A stretch of DNA of 64,000 nucleotides, from positions 1 through 64,000 of the forward strand of contig CACNJU010000003.1 of the NCBI GenBank assembly GCA_902620895.1, read 5' to 3'. The DNA comes from an uncultured Prochlorococcus sp. (GTDB taxonomy: Bacteria; Cyanobacteriota; Cyanobacteriia; PCC-6307; Cyanobiaceae). The translations under genes and the position numbers were made by a program. How positions within the stretch are numbered: position 1 is the first letter of the stretch; each line of letters opens with the position of its first letter. Shown in pieces: positions 37,676 through 46,149 of this stretch. Below the pieces are notes generated by a model. The model did not search any database. It saw only the letters and a list, made by a program, of their open reading frames with translations, and was not told the origin of the DNA.

Positions 37676-38305
37676 TCCCAAAGAAAAGGAAAGCCCTCCT
37701 GCTACAGCTATTAATCTTTTAATAAATTTTTGACTTGCTTTCAAGGTAGTAAAAGATATTAAACAAGTAAAAAGATTCATACTTATGAGTGAACCAATCA
37801 AATATGAAATCAAATATAAGCAAGCGCTTGTTAAAGGTAGTGCTAAAGCAGGAAGAACTGCAAGAAAATGCGAACCTCCAGCTATACCGTGTAGCAAGCC
37901 TAAACCAGTCAAAGCATGTGAGTGCTTATTATTATTTTTTTGTTCCTTAACATGAAAGTGAAAGTGACGATGGGCAATTCCATTCTCATGCTTATGGGAA
38001 TGCGAGTGGATACTTAATTGAAAAGAATTTTTTATAGCAAATATTCCAACAATTAGAAGTGAAATTCCAACTAGTAATTCGGCAATACTAGAAAATTTGT
38101 TTAATGGCGTAATATCCTTAATAAAAATCGCTAGAAAAGCTAACAAGAGGACTCCTGAAGAATGTCCCAAACCCCATGAGAAACTATTTTTAAGAGCTTT
38201 TTTGGGGTTATTAATCGCTGCTGGTGCCATAGCAACTAGATGATCAGCGCCACTAACTACATGCACAGATCCTGCGACTATACCTGTTAAAATTACAGCC
38301 TGCAT
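37634..38305 (-). CDS. Putative nickel/cobalt transporter, His-rich, SOD-linked
   Basis: A 223-residue membrane protein with about six helices. SVHVVSGADHLVAM (about 13-26) and GLGHSSGVLLL resemble the HxxxxDH and GHSS metal-site motifs of NicO/UreH/HupE-type permeases. A cytoplasmic or periplasmic loop (about 97-125) is packed with histidines (HSHSHKHENG, HRHFHFHVK). The location beside sodN and sodX points to nickel uptake for the SOD; that is inference. Its 3' end overlaps sodX by 42 bases. Confidence 0.83.
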   Translation of the reverse strand: MQAVILTGIVAGSVHVVSGADHLVAMAPAAINNPKKALKNSFSWGLGHSSGVLLLAFLAIFIKDITPLNKFSSIAELLVGISLLIVGIFAIKNSFQLSIHSHSHKHENGIAHRHFHFHVKEQKNNNKHSHALTGLGLLHGIAGGSHFLAVLPALALPLTSACLYLISYLIGSLISMNLFTCLISFTTLKASQKFIKRLIAVAGGLSFSLGLFWIQRSASVFLN

Positions 38306-38360
38306 ATATATTCAGTACAAATCTCTTTATTCAATTTTATAGCACGATTTGAAGTCAAAA

Positions 38361-39248
38361 TTAAATTGGGTTAAATAATTTCTTGAACGATTGTTCAATA
38401 TCAGTTTCTCTCATAAAAGTTTCACCAATTAATACTCCCATGATTCCAATAGATCTAAGCGATTCTAAATCTTCGGCACAATTAATTCCAGATTCACTTA
38501 TAGGAATAATATTTTGTTTTAAAAATATATCTGCATATGTATGCATCAATTCTTTTGATGTTTTTAAATCCGTTTTAAAAGTCTTTAAGTCCCTATTATT
38601 TATTCCAATCAAATTAAAAGATTTTAACTTTAGAATCCTTTCTAATTCATTAGAGTTATGGACTTCAACAAGAACACTCATCTTTAAATTATCAGCTATT
38701 TTCTTTAAATAAATTAAATCATCATCACTTAAAATCGCAGCGATTAATAATATTGCATCAGCGCCAGATACCCTTGCTTTATAAATCTGATAAGCAGAAA
38801 TAATAAAATCTTTGCAGAGTAGAGGGAGATTAGTTGATTTCCTTACAGTTTCGAGTATTTCATAACTACCTTGAAAAAACCTTTTATCGGTGAGTACCGA
38901 GATACATGATGCACCTAATTCTTCATAACAAACTGCTATTTCTTCAGGGTTAAAATCTTTTCTAATCACTCCTTTACTCGGACTAGCTTTTTTTATTTCA
39001 GCAATTACTCCTGGTTTTATTTTTGACTCCAAGATATTTTTATAAAAATCCTTGGGAGCGGGAAGGTTTGCAATCTTTTTGATGAGATCTTCTAAAGAGA
39101 CTATTTTTTTAAAATTCTTAATTTCATTATCTTTGTGCCATACAATTTCTTCCAAAATATTTTTTGCTTGTGCTTCTCTATGAGGTACAGCATATTCTAA
39201 ATTTTCTACCCTTACTGTTGGATTTGGTGGCCTGCGTCTTATCTCCAT
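38361..39248 (-). CDS. trpC: Indole-3-glycerol phosphate synthase
   Basis: Closes the indole ring in tryptophan synthesis. The TIM barrel shows [61 protein letters not shown] and ISESGI, carrying the catalytic Lys and Glu residues. About 40 extra N-terminal residues precede the usual start of the fold, giving 295 in total, as is common in cyanobacteria. lpdA lies 12 bases upstream on the same strand. Confidence 0.95.
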   Translation of the reverse strand: MEIRRRPPNPTVRVENLEYAVPHREAQAKNILEEIVWHKDNEIKNFKKIVSLEDLIKKIANLPAPKDFYKNILESKIKPGVIAEIKKASPSKGVIRKDFNPEEIAVCYEELGASCISVLTDKRFFQGSYEILETVRKSTNLPLLCKDFIISAYQIYKARVSGADAILLIAAILSDDDLIYLKKIADNLKMSVLVEVHNSNELERILKLKSFNLIGINNRDLKTFKTDLKTSKELMHTYADIFLKQNIIPISESGINCAEDLESLRSIGIMGVLIGETFMRETDIEQSFKKLFNPI

Positions 39249-39260
39249 TAATTTTAGATA

Positions 39261-40700
39261 TTATTTTATTTGAGAAGCTGCCTGTTTATATGCGACCTCA
39301 ACTACTTCACTAAGAGTGGGATGAGTATGAACTTCTTTAGATAATTCAATTACATCTTGGTTCCTTGAAATAGCGTTCGAAATTTCTTGAATTAAATCAG
39401 CCGCATGTAACCCAAAAATATGAGCCCCTAATACTTTCCCATTATCTTTATTGAAAATCAACTTTAGCAATCCATCACTCTCCAATTCAGCCAATGCTTT
39501 TGAATTAGCCTTAAAGAAACTTTTTACAACTCCCAAAGTAAAATTTTCTTTAGCAGATATCTCTTTAGCTTCAGCTTCAGAGAGACCAACTGAACTTATC
39601 TCAGGATGAGTAAATGTTGCTGCAGGGATACTTTTATAGTTAATTTCGACATCACCACCGCAAATATTATCGACAGCAATTGTACCCTGCGCTGCAGCTG
39701 TATGAGCAAGCATTAGTTTGCCTGTTACATCTCCAACAGCCCAAATGTTAGGTATTATTTCATCACCATTCTTAACTCTCATTTGATCATCTATGGGAAT
39801 GAACCCTTTTACTGTTTCGATACCAACTGAATCAAGATTTAAGTTATTACTATTAGGACTTCTGCCAGTTGCAACAAGTACAGCGTCAACTTCTAAAGTT
39901 TCGACAACTTCCTTAGATTTTGCATCCGTCAGTTCTATTTTTACAGGACATCCAGGTGTTATTTTTGTCGCAAAGACATTTGATTTTGTGTCTATATCTC
40001 TGGATTGAATAAGGTTTTTCTTAGCAATTTTAGTGATATCTGGATCAAATGTTGGCATAATATTTTCCAAAGCCTCGATCATAGTAACTTCACAACCAAG
40101 AGCTGTATAAACATCAGCAAATTCTAGTCCTATATATCCGCTTCCAATAATTGCTATCCATCTTGGAAGCCACTCAAGTTTAACCGCATCATCACTAGTA
40201 AATACAGTCCTATTATCCAAAGTTATTCCACGGGGTACAAAAGGAGAAGAACCAGTTGCTATGACAATATTCTTACATGTAAAAATTTTATCAATTCCGT
40301 TTTTATCTCTTACACCTACTTTTTGATTTCCTTCAATTCTGCCAATGCCCAAAATAATTTCAACTCCACTCCTTTTAAGAGTTCTTGTTAAATTTTCTCT
40401 AACATTTAAAACTAAATTATTTGCATGATCTGCAATTTTTGATCTCTCGAATCTTACTGGGGAAGTATGAATACCAAATTTAGCTAAATGTTCATAATCA
40501 GCAATTTCTCTAACTTTTCCACTTGCAGCCAACAGAGCTTTAGATGGAACACAACCCTTGTTAACACAAGTGCCTCCCATATCAGAAGATTCTACTATTG
40601 CAACTTTCAGTCCCTTACCAGCAGCATGTTTAGCGGCATCAAAACCTCCATATCCTGCTCCTATTACGATTAAATCAAAATCAAAACTTGAATCAGTCAC
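39261..40700 (-). CDS. lpdA: Dihydrolipoamide dehydrogenase (E3)
   Basis: FAD enzyme that reoxidises dihydrolipoyl groups of pyruvate dehydrogenase and the glycine cleavage system. GAGYGG near 14-19 binds FAD, the redox pair is C45 and C50 (GGTCVNKGC), the NAD site is IIGSGYIGLEFAD, and the C-terminal HTHPTLSEV holds the catalytic His. The 479 residues are standard. Its start overlaps the end of the TrmH-family gene by 8 bases. Confidence 0.95.
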   Translation of the reverse strand: MTDSSFDFDLIVIGAGYGGFDAAKHAAGKGLKVAIVESSDMGGTCVNKGCVPSKALLAASGKVREIADYEHLAKFGIHTSPVRFERSKIADHANNLVLNVRENLTRTLKRSGVEIILGIGRIEGNQKVGVRDKNGIDKIFTCKNIVIATGSSPFVPRGITLDNRTVFTSDDAVKLEWLPRWIAIIGSGYIGLEFADVYTALGCEVTMIEALENIMPTFDPDITKIAKKNLIQSRDIDTKSNVFATKITPGCPVKIELTDAKSKEVVETLEVDAVLVATGRSPNSNNLNLDSVGIETVKGFIPIDDQMRVKNGDEIIPNIWAVGDVTGKLMLAHTAAAQGTIAVDNICGGDVEINYKSIPAATFTHPEISSVGLSEAEAKEISAKENFTLGVVKSFFKANSKALAELESDGLLKLIFNKDNGKVLGAHIFGLHAADLIQEISNAISRNQDVIELSKEVHTHPTLSEVVEVAYKQAASQIK

Positions 40701-41421
40701 TTTTTATTAATTTATTAGAGGTGTATGCGACTCTTTTTCGTTCGAGTAATAACGGAACTGCAACACAAGCCACATTCAATGATTCTACAAGCTCACTATG
40801 CGGAATTGTAATTGTTTCATTAAAAGCTTCTTGAATTTTTTCATGAATACCTTGACCTTCATTACCCAAAATTAATGCGGTACATCTAGACCAATCAACT
40901 TCCCAGTAAGGTTTTGAAGGTTTTTTTGAACTTTTATTATGGCTACTAGTAGAAAAAATCTTAAATCCTACATTTGACAATTCAGACAAAGACTTAAGTA
41001 AAGAATTTAATATTTCTTCTTCAGTTCCATCAAATCTTAAAAATGGCAGATGAAAAACTGCACCAGAGGATGCCCTCAATACCTTTTGGCCTAATGGGTG
41101 CGCACCTCCAGCTAAATATATTGCATCAACACCAGCAGCTAAAGCAGTTCTAAAAAGATTACCCATATTCCCAGGATCTTGAATCCTGTCGAGAACAAGA
41201 ACAAAATCATCTTTTGTATGAAATTGATAATTAGGTATTGCTGAAATCTCTACTAAAGCTGCTATCCCATCTGGATTAATTGTTGAAATCGCAGATGCCA
41301 ATACTTCTTCTGAAACAATATTTATTAATGACTGATGAAATTTTTTGCTTAGATTTTGATTCTTTCTTAGCCATTTTTCGGTAACTAAAATCTTAGAGGG
41401 ATTTTTCCCAGACTTCAGCAA
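40693..41421 (-). CDS. TrmH/SpoU-family RNA 2'-O-methyltransferase, start uncertain
   Basis: Methylates ribose in tRNA or rRNA. The SPOUT knot has RIQDPGNMGNLFRTA, LILGNEGQGI and a C-terminal SELVESLNVACVAVPLLLE block, so the catalytic domain is whole. The first usable start here is the TTG at 41421, but coding similarity continues upstream: codons 41424-41553 translate to a family-like N-terminal substrate domain (ITSKNNNLVKRF, then FCIEGTHLIEE). That stretch has no ATG, GTG or TTG; an ATA at 41553 is one candidate. It overlaps lpdA by 8 bases. Target RNA unknown. Confidence 0.88.
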   Translation of the reverse strand: MLKSGKNPSKILVTEKWLRKNQNLSKKFHQSLINIVSEEVLASAISTINPDGIAALVEISAIPNYQFHTKDDFVLVLDRIQDPGNMGNLFRTALAAGVDAIYLAGGAHPLGQKVLRASSGAVFHLPFLRFDGTEEEILNSLLKSLSELSNVGFKIFSTSSHNKSSKKPSKPYWEVDWSRCTALILGNEGQGIHEKIQEAFNETITIPHSELVESLNVACVAVPLLLERKRVAYTSNKLIKSD

Positions 41422-41746
41422 TTCTTCGATGAGATGTGTACCCTCTATGCAAAAAAAGTCTTGATCTTTTGGAGATGATCCTCTTTTAAATGATCTAAAT
41501 CTTTTAACTAGATTATTGTTTTTACTAGTTATTTTTAAAAAAGTATTTTCTATGAGTAATTTGAAAAATGCGTTACCAACTATATTTTAATTACATAAAT
41601 ATTTTGATCAATTATTTATTAAATTTTTATTTCCCAAGAAATCAAAAAAAAAATACATTTTCACTTTTTATTAATATTCATGACGTTACATAGGGTGGAC
41701 TTACAAGTTTTCCTTTGTCATGATGAATTTAATAAATTAACCCTTA

Positions 41747-43117
41747 ATGATTTGCGTAAGCAAAAAGAAGTCATATCTTAAATCTCAAAATTTAAAGATT
41801 TTTGGCCAAGGCAACTTACATGGAAAAGTTGAAATTAGTGGTGCCAAGAATTCTGCCTTAGTTTTATTGGCCTCATCATTGCTTACTAATGAAAGGATTA
41901 TTCTTGAGAATGTTCCTCGTCTTACCGATATAGAAAAAATGGGAAATATCCTAGAGAGTTTAGGTATTAAATTAGTACAAAAAAACAATCGCTTAGAGAT
42001 AGATCCAAAAAATATTTCTATTAAAGATCTTCCATATGAACTTGTTAATGGATTAAGAGCTAGTTTCTTTTGTATAGGAGCATTATTAAGTAAATATGGA
42101 GAGGCTAAAGTCCCCTTACCTGGAGGATGCAATATTGGTTCAAGGCCCATAGATGAGCACATAAATGGTCTTCAAGCCTTAGGAGCGGAAATTATTATTG
42201 AAGAAGGAATTGTCAAAGCAAGAATAAAAGACGACACTAATAGACTGCATGGTACACATATCAAATTAAAGTGCCCAAGCGTAGGGGCTACTGAAACTTT
42301 AATAATGGCCGCATCATTAGCTGAGGGAAGAACTACGATTGAGAATGCTGCAAGAGAACCCGAAATTCAGGATTTATGCCAAATGCTAAATAAAATGGGG
42401 GCAAAAATTTACGACTCTGGCAGAGAAAAAATAATTATTGATGGTGTTAATAAGCTGAGCGGTTGCACTCATAAAGTAATTCCAGATCGAATAGAGGCTG
42501 GCACTTTTTTAATAGCTGCTGCTGCGACTTCCTCTTCGATAACAATTTCTCCTGTAATTCCTAATCATCTTGAAGCTGTCACGAATAAGCTTCAAGAGAG
42601 TGGAAGTAAAATTACGATTAAAGGTAATTCGATTACAATCAAAGGTAAAAAGATCAAAGGGGTAGATATTGAAACAGCTCCTTTCCCAGGATTTCCAACT
42701 GATTTGCAAGCACCATTTACAACCTTAATGGCAATAGCGAATGGTGAATCAAAGATAACTGAAACAATTTTCGAAAACAGAATGAACCATGTTCATTTAC
42801 TTAACAAAATGGGTGCAAATATAAAATTAAATAAAAATATAGCGTATATCAAGGGTGTTAAAAAATTTAAGGGGATGGATCTTGTTGGATCTGATTTGAG
42901 GTCTTCAGCTGCATTGATAATTGCTGGGATTATAGCTGAAGGCACTAGTAGAATTTATGGTTTAGAGCATTTGGATAGAGGTTATGAAAATTTTGAATCA
43001 AAATTAAAAATATTGGGTATAAAAATAATTAGAGAATTTCACAAAAAAACTATGACAAATAAGGAATTAAAGACGAGTTCAGACCCTGCAGATATTCCTC
43101 GATATAGAGCGGCCTAA
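41747..43117 (+). CDS. murA: UDP-N-acetylglucosamine 1-carboxyvinyltransferase
   Basis: First committed step of peptidoglycan synthesis, transferring enolpyruvate to UDP-GlcNAc. SGAKNSALVLLA (31-42) supplies the Lys-Asn pair, and the catalytic Cys is C128 in PGGCNIGSRPID; later TDLQAPF and RSSAALIIAG are family signatures. With Cys rather than Asp in the loop it should be fosfomycin sensitive, as is known for the family. The 456 residues include ~18 extra at the N-terminus and a short C-terminal tail. Confidence 0.96.
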   Translation: MICVSKKKSYLKSQNLKIFGQGNLHGKVEISGAKNSALVLLASSLLTNERIILENVPRLTDIEKMGNILESLGIKLVQKNNRLEIDPKNISIKDLPYELVNGLRASFFCIGALLSKYGEAKVPLPGGCNIGSRPIDEHINGLQALGAEIIIEEGIVKARIKDDTNRLHGTHIKLKCPSVGATETLIMAASLAEGRTTIENAAREPEIQDLCQMLNKMGAKIYDSGREKIIIDGVNKLSGCTHKVIPDRIEAGTFLIAAAATSSSITISPVIPNHLEAVTNKLQESGSKITIKGNSITIKGKKIKGVDIETAPFPGFPTDLQAPFTTLMAIANGESKITETIFENRMNHVHLLNKMGANIKLNKNIAYIKGVKKFKGMDLVGSDLRSSAALIIAGIIAEGTSRIYGLEHLDRGYENFESKLKILGIKIIREFHKKTMTNKELKTSSDPADIPRYRAA

Positions 43118-43148
43118 ATTGCAAAGAGCATGAGAATTAGTAAATTAT

Positions 43149-43259
43149 TTAAACGTAAGCAATATTGATCAATGAAATACAACCTAAAAATATGAGGAAT
43201 AACACTAAGAAGCGACTAGACCAAATTTTATTTAAACCACTAATCTTAAGATCATTCAT
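43149..43259 (-). CDS. Tiny single-pass membrane protein (36 aa)
   Basis: Not recognised. The ATG frame encodes a hydrophilic N-terminus (NDLKISGLNKIWSSR) and one hydrophobic helix (FLVLFLIFLGCISLINIA). Its ATG overlaps the last codon region of the next upstream tiny gene (stop TGA and start ATG within GCATGAATG), which argues for paired translation. Both lie in the murA to tRNA-Leu space. It has the size of small photosynthetic or NDH complex subunits, but I could not match it to one. Confidence 0.58.
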   Translation of the reverse strand: MNDLKISGLNKIWSSRFLVLFLIFLGCISLINIAYV

Positions 43260-43363
43260 GCCCAAATTCCGCTATTGGAACCGAATGTTGTCAGTATAGT
43301 TACTGCAATAAAAAGATAGGGGACAAATTTAAAGGATAGTTTTTTTGCTTGAGTTTTAGACAT
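43256..43363 (-). CDS. Tiny single-pass membrane protein (35 aa)
   Basis: Not recognised. The ATG frame starts MSKTQAKKLSFKF and runs into one hydrophobic helix (VPYLFIAVTILTTFG), ending in SNSGIWA. The basic N-terminus suggests it stays on the cytoplasmic side. It overlaps the downstream 36-residue gene by a few bases. A role as a small thylakoid or plasma membrane subunit is conceivable, but nothing in the sequence proves it. Confidence 0.6.
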   Translation of the reverse strand: MSKTQAKKLSFKFVPYLFIAVTILTTFGSNSGIWA

Positions 43364-43609
43364 TTGTTTTTTTATAAATCTAACACAATATTACTAATCA
43401 TGAAGCAATTTCCTTTTAAAAAAGACTTTCAAGTGTATTTAGTTACAAAAATGTATCATAAATGTTTAAATTTTATCTTTTTACCTTATTTCTTGTCAGC
43501 AAACGCAATAAATAATCCTATGTTTTTTATCGAAAAGATTAAGTATTAACAAACATTATCTTGATCACTGTTCCTTGACCAAAACAATAGTCAACAAGTT
43601 GATTTTTGT

Positions 43610-43615
43610 TATAAT
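43610..43615 (+). promoter_or_regulatory. -10 element TATAAT before tRNA-Leu
   Basis: A perfect TATAAT lies 27 bases before the tRNA 5' end, placing transcription start near 43622. No convincing -35 box is found at 16-18 bases; TTGACC at 43575 is too far. It is the best promoter candidate for the tRNA. Confidence 0.5.
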
Positions 43616-43642
43616 AAAAAAGTTCATTTTTGCAAAAGCCTT

Positions 43643-43724
43643 GGGAGCGTGGTGGAATTGGTAGACGCACCGCACTCAAAATGCGGCACCTTCGGGTATG
43701 TCGGTTCAAGTCCGACCGCTCCCA
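43643..43724 (+). tRNA. tRNA-Leu (anticodon CAA)
   Basis: The full cloverleaf can be folded: acceptor GGGAGCG pairs with CGCTCCC, the anticodon stem CCGCA/TGCGG encloses the loop CTCAAAA with anticodon CAA, a variable arm folds around CACCTTCGGGT, and the T loop is GGTTCAAGTCC. The CCA end is not encoded. A long variable arm is expected for tRNA-Leu. argD begins only six bases after the discriminator base. Confidence 0.97.
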
Positions 43725-43729
43725 CTTTG

Positions 43730-44905
43730 ATGAATACCTATAGTCGATTCGATATATCTTTCAAAAAAGGAAAAGGTTGTTGGCTATGGGACAAAACAGG
43801 TAAAAAGTATCTTGATGCAGTAGCTGGCATAGCAACTTGTAGCCTTGGACATAGCGACAGAGTTTTAAGAAGAAGGTTATCAACTCAACTAAAAAAGATT
43901 CAGCACATTTCAAATCTCTACAACATTGAAGAACAAGAACAATTAAGCAGAACTTTAACGAATATGAGTTGTGCTGAAAGCGTCTTCTTCTGCAATAGTG
44001 GTGCAGAAGCAAATGAATCAGCAATTAAATTAATTAAAAAATATGGTAATACAAGAAATAAAGGTAAAGAATCAATTATTCTCGCAGCAGAATCCAGCTT
44101 TCATGGAAGGACGCTTGCAGCCTTGAGTGCCACTGGACAACCTAAATATCAAAAAGGGTTCGAACCAATGATTGAAGGGTTCAAATTTTTTAAATTTAAC
44201 AATTTTGATTCGGTAAAAAAATTATTTGAAGAGTGTGAAAATAATGATCAAAAAATTTCCGGCGTTTTAGTTGAACCAATACAAGGAGAAGGCGGAGTAA
44301 TTCCTGGAAATAAAATATTTTTTAAAAAGTTGAGAGAAATATGTGATAAATATAATTCTCTTCTCATTTTAGATGAGGTTCAAAGTGGAGTAGGTCGAAC
44401 TGGAAAAATGTGGGGTTATGAGAATTTAGGAATTGAACCTGATGGATTCACCCTTGCCAAAGGTTTAGGAGGAGGTCATGCAATTGGAGCATTATTGGTA
44501 AAAGAAAAAGCCAACATTTTTTCTCCAGGAGATCATGCAAGCACTTTTGGAGGGAACCCATTCGCCTGTAAAGCTGCCCTCACAGTATTAGAAGAGATAA
44601 ATAGAAGAAATCTTATTAATAATGTTTATCTAAGAGGGGAACAATTAAGTGCTGGGTTTGAAAAATTGTCAAAAAAATTTCCAAATATTATTAATGGGAA
44701 AAGAGGTTTAGGTTTAATACAAGGTCTTATGATCAATGATGATTATGCTGATGCAAAAAAAATTACATTAAAAGCTTTTGATAAAAGATTACTGGTAGTT
44801 CCTGCAGGAGGAAATGTTGTAAGGATTGTCCCACCATTAGTTATATCTCGAAGAGAAATTAATATTCTTTTGGATAAGCTAAATTCAATTTTTGAAGAGT
44901 TATAG
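43730..44905 (+). CDS. argD: Acetylornithine aminotransferase
   Basis: PLP enzyme forming N-acetylornithine from its semialdehyde in arginine synthesis. GAEANESAIK (91-100) binds the cofactor phosphate region, D215 (ILDEVQSGVGRTG) and the Schiff-base K244 (TLAKGLGGG) are present. The start is the ATG at 43730, giving 391 residues; the same frame is open upstream, but that part is tRNA-Leu sequence. folC follows after 11 bases on the same strand. Confidence 0.96.
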   Translation: MNTYSRFDISFKKGKGCWLWDKTGKKYLDAVAGIATCSLGHSDRVLRRRLSTQLKKIQHISNLYNIEEQEQLSRTLTNMSCAESVFFCNSGAEANESAIKLIKKYGNTRNKGKESIILAAESSFHGRTLAALSATGQPKYQKGFEPMIEGFKFFKFNNFDSVKKLFEECENNDQKISGVLVEPIQGEGGVIPGNKIFFKKLREICDKYNSLLILDEVQSGVGRTGKMWGYENLGIEPDGFTLAKGLGGGHAIGALLVKEKANIFSPGDHASTFGGNPFACKAALTVLEEINRRNLINNVYLRGEQLSAGFEKLSKKFPNIINGKRGLGLIQGLMINDDYADAKKITLKAFDKRLLVVPAGGNVVRIVPPLVISRREINILLDKLNSIFEEL

Positions 44906-44916
44906 CAATTTAAATT

Positions 44917-46149
44917 TTGAAAAATGCAAATTTAAAAATTTTTGAATTATTATCTCCTAAATATGAAAGGGAAAATATCAATTTAGGTTTATCAAGAATT
45001 CACAAAGCACTTCAAGAACTTGGTAATCCTTGCAAAAATATCCCTGCGATACAGATTATTGGAACCAATGGAAAAGGATCAATCGCAGCATATTTAGAAA
45101 GTATACTTTTTGAAGCTAAAAGGAATTTCGGTGTAACGACATCTCCTCACCTTTTTGATGTATGCGAGAGGATTAGAGTTAATAAAAAAAATATTAATGA
45201 AACTGATTTTGAAAAAATCTATGGATTAATAGAAAAAAATTTTTCAACATTTGAATTAACTCCTTTTGAAAAAATTATTTGCTGCGCACTAAATTTTTTT
45301 GACCATAAAAAAGTTGAATTACTCATTCTTGAAGCTGGCTTAGGGGGACGATTAGACGCGACAACAGCCCATAAATTTAGACCAATCATTGCTATTGGGA
45401 ATATTGGCTTAGACCATAAAGAATTTCTTGGAGATACGATTGAAAAAATTGCGGAAGAAAAATTAGCAGTTATTGAAAAAAACTCAATTGTCATCTCATG
45501 CAATCAAAATAGTCAAGTTGAAAAATTAATAACCAAAAAAGTTAAAGAAGTAGGAGCAGAAATTATTTGGAAAGATTCAATTTCACACAGCTATGAGCTT
45601 GGATTAAAAGGAATTTTTCAAAAGCAAAATGCTTCGGTAGCTGTTGGAGCAATTGAAGCGCTGAATAATTTAGGATTTAATATAAAAGAAAAAAACATAT
45701 TTGAAGGTCTTAAGAAGACAACTTGGAACGGAAGGCTAGAAATAATAAATTATTTCAACAAAGAAATTCTTGTAGATTGTGCGCATAATTATCCTGCTGC
45801 AAAAGCACTCTCTAATGAGCGAAGCAATTGGGAGAATGAAGATAAAGGAATTTATTGGATTTTAGGTGTCCAAAGACAAAAAGATATTTACGCAATATTA
45901 AAAACACTTCTAAAGAAAAATGATCGCTTATTACTTGTGCCAGTTCCAAACCAACCTAGTTGGCAATTAAATGATCTCTCTCAGATTAAAGAAATTGACT
46001 TTGAAGAAACAATTGAATTTAAAACATTTGAACTTGCCATTGAGTATTTATTTTCCCTAGAAAAATGGCCACCTAATCATCCTGTTCTAACAGGTTCTAT
46101 TTTTTTAGTTGCTGAATTTATTAAATTTGCAAATAAAAAAAAGTGTTAA
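44917..46149 (+). CDS. folC: Folylpolyglutamate / dihydrofolate synthase
   Basis: Adds glutamate to dihydropteroate or folates. The P-loop GTNGKGS is at 49-55, with SPHLFDVCERIRVN, LEAGLGGRLDATT and GLDHKEFLGDTIEKIAEEK as in Mur-ligase-like FolC. A C-terminal Rossmann domain has DCAHNYPAAKAL. The start is a TTG; a later start would lose little. Its end overlaps the convergent FAD oxidase gene by 4 bases. Confidence 0.94.
   Translation: MKNANLKIFELLSPKYERENINLGLSRIHKALQELGNPCKNIPAIQIIGTNGKGSIAAYLESILFEAKRNFGVTTSPHLFDVCERIRVNKKNINETDFEKIYGLIEKNFSTFELTPFEKIICCALNFFDHKKVELLILEAGLGGRLDATTAHKFRPIIAIGNIGLDHKEFLGDTIEKIAEEKLAVIEKNSIVISCNQNSQVEKLITKKVKEVGAEIIWKDSISHSYELGLKGIFQKQNASVAVGAIEALNNLGFNIKEKNIFEGLKKTTWNGRLEIINYFNKEILVDCAHNYPAAKALSNERSNWENEDKGIYWILGVQRQKDIYAILKTLLKKNDRLLLVPVPNQPSWQLNDLSQIKEIDFEETIEFKTFELAIEYLFSLEKWPPNHPVLTGSIFLVAEFIKFANKKKC

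Noticed and set aside
43349..43549. 66-codon plus-strand frame before tRNA-Leu
   Set aside because: AT-rich, aromatic-rich translation typical of chance, and it overlaps the better minus-strand small gene.
43649..43729. Extension of argD into tRNA-Leu
   Set aside because: The added residues are translated tRNA sequence; the family start matches the ATG at 43730.
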